From positions 1 to 34,732 of the forward strand of contig JBDTNL010000039.1 of assembly GCA_039933785.1 (NCBI GenBank): a DNA stretch of 34,732 bases. The letters run 5' to 3'. Below are positions 32,636-34,732 of this stretch, in pieces. The notes under the pieces are model-generated. The model saw nothing but the letters and a program-made list of their open reading frames with translations. It was not told the origin of the DNA and ran no database searches. Source of the DNA: JBDTNL01 sp039933785 (GTDB lineage: Bacteria > Acidobacteriota > Thermoanaerobaculia > Multivoradales > JAGPDF01). A program made the translations under genes and the position numbers. Position 1 is the stretch's first letter; the number at the start of each line of letters is the position of its first letter.

Positions 32636-34056
32636 CGGTGGCCTCCCGGGGAACCGTCAGGGTGTTCGTTCGTCGCGGTCGCTGCCGAGGTAGCGTCTGG
32701 TGCCGGTAAGCGGCCCCCAACCGAACGCTCGAGTTCGACTCGAGCGATCCAGTAGTCGCGCCAAGCGGTGATGTATGTCTTCTCGACTTCGGCTTCTTGT
32801 TGACGAGCCAACAGCACGTCGTAGGCACCCTTGAGCATCATGTTGTAGTGCAAGAGCGTTTGCTCCAGGATGCGGACCCGTAGAGGTAAGACAACATGCT
32901 GGTAGTGCTCCGTCCGGTCTCTGGCGCTGATCAGCAGGTCCTGGGCAGTCCGCACTTCGGAGCGAGCCCGGACGGCGAGCGCTTCCAGCTGACGTTGGCT
33001 CTGCCGGTATTGCGCTTCTAGTGCTGCGACCGAAGCTGCGCCGGTATCGAATACCGGGATCTGGATGCGCAGCGTGGGTCCGAGGACGACTCTGCGATCG
33101 GTGTCTCGTTCGCGCGAGACGCCCACCTCGATGCCCGCGGGAAGGAAGCGCGTGCCCTTCTTGATGGCCAGCGCCTGACCGACGATATCGATGGCGAGCC
33201 GCCCGGCCGCGAGATCGAGGCGACGTTCCATCGCCAAGGATTCCAGGCCTGAAAGTGTCGGGTCGGTATTGGGAAGAGCCGGTAGGCCCGCCACGATCTG
33301 AAAGTCGGCCTCGTCGCCCCAGGCGCCGAGCTCGCGATTCAAAGCCTCGCGATCGACGCGTGACTGTGCGCGCGCTTGCACGACGTCGATGCGCGCTTGT
33401 TCGTAGAGTGCCTGATGGTTCGCAAGATCGAGCTCCGAGATGTTTCCCGCCGCCTGTTGGCGCTCCGCCAGCTCGAAAGCAGAGCGATTGATCTGCTCGA
33501 TCGTTTCCAGCCGCGCGACGAGTTGGTCGCTCGCCTGCAGCGTGAAGAGCGCAGACTTAGCCGCTGCTCCCGCTCGCAGCAGCTTGTCGCCGACGCGTAG
33601 CTTGGTCTCCTCGAGGGCCGCCATGCCGAGGCGCCGGCGCAGGGGCTGCATGAGCACGTCGAGAATGTCCTCTGCGATCGAGACTTCGACATTCGCCGCG
33701 CCTCCCCCTCTCGGTGCGCGGACAAATGCGTCCAAGGAAGGATTGGCGATTCGCGTGGCCCGTGCGAGGTCAGCCTGAGCGATGCCGAGTTCCTCGAGCT
33801 CCGCCTGCAGTTCGGGGTTGTTGAGCAGCGCGATTCGCTCGGCGCGCTCAGCGTCGATGGGCTCGGCGAGCAACTGCCGGACGAGCTGCTCGGTCTCGGC
33901 TGCTTGCGCAGAGGAGCGCGACCAGCGTAGGTCCATTCCGCTCCGATCCTTGAAGCTGGTCGACACCGAGTCGAAGGTGGCCTGCGGGTTGGTCGATGCG
34001 CAGCCCGCAGCGGCGATCGCCGCGAACAGGGCTGCCAGAACTGTTAGTCGAGACAT
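32632..34056 (-). CDS. TolC-family outer-membrane lipoprotein
   Basis: 474 aa from the ATG at 34056, with GGAGG about 8 nt upstream. The signal ends in a lipobox (AAIAAAGC), so the protein is lipid-anchored. It has the two OEP repeats: ERIALLNNPELQAELEELGI followed by DLARATRIANPSLDAFVR, and later LDLAAGRLAIDIVGQALAI, PTLRIQIPVFDTGAA and long helices to HYNMMLKGAYDVLLARQQEAE. The His-containing C-terminal tail is short. No adaptor or pump is beside it; instead its stop overlaps the multicopper oxidase start. Its partner may be the CusBA pair further down the same run, or it may have a structural role. Confidence 0.88.
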   Translation of the reverse strand: MSRLTVLAALFAAIAAAGCASTNPQATFDSVSTSFKDRSGMDLRWSRSSAQAAETEQLVRQLLAEPIDAERAERIALLNNPELQAELEELGIAQADLARATRIANPSLDAFVRAPRGGGAANVEVSIAEDILDVLMQPLRRRLGMAALEETKLRVGDKLLRAGAAAKSALFTLQASDQLVARLETIEQINRSAFELAERQQAAGNISELDLANHQALYEQARIDVVQARAQSRVDREALNRELGAWGDEADFQIVAGLPALPNTDPTLSGLESLAMERRLDLAAGRLAIDIVGQALAIKKGTRFLPAGIEVGVSRERDTDRRVVLGPTLRIQIPVFDTGAASVAALEAQYRQSQRQLEALAVRARSEVRTAQDLLISARDRTEHYQHVVLPLRVRILEQTLLHYNMMLKGAYDVLLARQQEAEVEKTYITAWRDYWIARVELERSVGGRLPAPDATSAATATNEHPDGSPGGHR

Positions 34057-34163
34057 GTCGTGAGCCTCCGTCGATGCGTTGGAAAGGCACGTGTGATGCG
34101 CGCTGCGCGCACCACGGCCTGGGTAGCTGGCGATCTAGCCAGCGGCTCGACGATCGGCGAATC

Positions 34164-34505
34164 TCAAATGCGAAGAGGCAGGGAAAGGCTATGCGGCGAC
34201 TGCGTACTAGTGGGTAAAGCGAACTGGCCTGTTGCTCGGGTCGCATCGAACAGCGGCAACTCGAAGTACGGGGGCACCGCGGCGACGGCGGGCTCCTGTT
34301 TCTGGCCTGTTGCCCCCGTGATCGCCGGGGATTCCCCCAGCCGGCCGGCTGGCGGGCAGCAGCACGAGCTCTTCATCACAGTAGGCGGCCGCTTGGTCTG
34401 GTGACATCCATGGTCTGCCCGAGCACCGCGGCATACGCAGGGCGCCACGAGAGCCAGGGCAATCGCCAGGATCAGGGCTGTCGATGCACCGCGCAGAAAG
34501 CTCAT
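34164..34505 (-). CDS. small Cys-rich exported protein at the head of the metal operon
   Basis: 113 aa from the ATG at 34505 (weak GAAAG ahead). A signal peptide (STALILAIALALVAPCVCRG) is followed by DHGCHQTK and, about 12 residues later, SSCCCPP; with the Cys pair near the end of the signal there are six cysteines plus His residues within about 30 positions, a likely soft-metal site. The C-terminal half is Pro/Ser-rich and ends SPHSLSLPLRI. I recognise the general type (small exported proteins preceding copper operons) but no named family. It lies 107 nt upstream of the TolC-family lipoprotein and is probably the first gene of the transcript. Confidence 0.65.
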   Translation of the reverse strand: MSFLRGASTALILAIALALVAPCVCRGARADHGCHQTKRPPTVMKSSCCCPPAGRLGESPAITGATGQKQEPAVAAVPPYFELPLFDATRATGQFALPTSTQSPHSLSLPLRI

Positions 34506-34513
34506 GCACTTTC

Positions 34514-34542
34514 AGTATGCACAAGAACGCCTCCGGAGGCAA
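34514..34542 (-). promoter_or_regulatory. candidate promoter of the metal operon
   Basis: On the minus strand TTGCCT (34542-34537, 4/6) and CATACT (34519-34514, 4/6) are 17 nt apart. The -10 ends only 8 nt before the ATG at 34505, so transcripts would have almost no leader; either initiation is nearly leaderless or the real promoter lies further upstream. Confidence 0.35.
34529..34540. promoter_or_regulatory. 12-bp palindrome, possible operator
   Basis: GCCTCCGGAGGC is a perfect palindrome overlapping the -35/spacer of the candidate promoter, where metal-responsive MerR- or ArsR-type regulators commonly bind. No regulator gene is seen in the window, so this is tentative. Confidence 0.35.
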
Positions 34543-34732
34543 TTGAGCGGCGCTCCGTCTGTTGGTGCCATCGCGCGCGCTGATTTCGTGGTCGACATCA
34601 AGCTCACGCGGGCGCATCTCTGAGGGTGCGGCGCCGTGTTTCAAACGCTCGCGGAGTCGCCATGCCTCGGCGGCGATCCCGAGGTGTGGTAAACACGAAT
34701 CTCCAAGCCGCGGCGCGCCGCGGCATTTCCGG
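34543..34732. other. right-edge region without a supported gene
   Basis: No frame here looks like protein, and no RNA gene is recognised. It contains the 18-bp palindrome listed next. Confidence 0.4.
34707..34724. repeat. 18-bp perfect GC palindrome
   Basis: GCCGCGGCGCGCCGCGGC is its own reverse complement. It is followed by ATTTCC, a very short T-run, so a terminator for a + strand transcript is possible but not strong. In GC-rich DNA such palindromes also occur by chance. Confidence 0.4.

Noticed and set aside
34087..34120. GC-rich inverted repeat TGCGCGC-T-GCGCGCA near 34094
   Set aside because: The single-base loop and simple alternating GC make it a likely chance or low-complexity feature; no T-run follows.
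1..34732. tRNA, rRNA, CRISPR array, integrase, transposase or phage genes
   Set aside because: None were recognised on either strand by reading. A covariance-model scan would be needed to exclude small structured RNAs.

Overview
The window is about 34.7 kb of high-GC DNA from a Gram-negative, didermic bacterium. It encodes TolC-type outer-membrane factors, an RND pump, lipoproteins and periplasmic proteins. The mix of a GT39 tail, DUF4388/GAF and HEAT-repeat proteins near a chemosensory operon, large carboxypeptidase-regulatory-like proteins and an SPW/VKOR protein suggests Acidobacteriota (for example Thermoanaerobaculia) or a myxobacterium-like lineage. This assignment is inference only: there is no rRNA or other marker gene here.

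Region 1 (1-8127, + strand): the C-terminal end of a GT39 glycosyltransferase is followed by an apparently uncharacterised secreted locus. It comprises an 87-aa exported six-cysteine peptide, three tandem paralogous exported proteins of about 370-390 aa (probably beta-propeller-like), and a 1061-aa exported protein built of carboxypeptidase-regulatory-like beta-sandwich domains. The propeller genes and the large gene are tightly packed or overlapping. A small lipoprotein follows.

Region 2 (8147-19721, mainly - strand): a chemosensory cluster. One operon reads cheA, cheW, a periplasmic phosphate-binding-like/TonB-C fusion, an MCP, a 653-aa HEAT-repeat protein, cheR and cheB. A single-domain response regulator is convergent with cheB. 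A DUF4388-GAF protein and a family 3 solute-binding protein form a second - strand pair.

Region 3 (19722-20639): a junction with a truncated phospholipase D/cardiolipin synthase C-terminus and a perfect inverted repeat, probably an old rearrangement point.

Region 4 (20640-34505): a copper/heavy-metal resistance island. On the + strand are a small HMA metal-binding protein, an extended SDR, an SPW-repeat/VKOR-like membrane protein (overlapping the SDR by 4 nt) and a 41-aa single-span membrane protein. On the - strand, reading from the right edge, a long run encodes a Cys-rich secreted protein, a TolC-family lipoprotein, a multicopper oxidase with a Tat-like signal, a monohaem cytochrome c, three small proteins, a second TolC-family protein, a CusB-like adaptor and a CusA-like RND pump. 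Several junctions are 4-nt stop/start overlaps. The likely job is periplasmic Cu(I) oxidation and binding combined with export of metal from the periplasm. The right edge (34543-34732) holds no gene that I can support.
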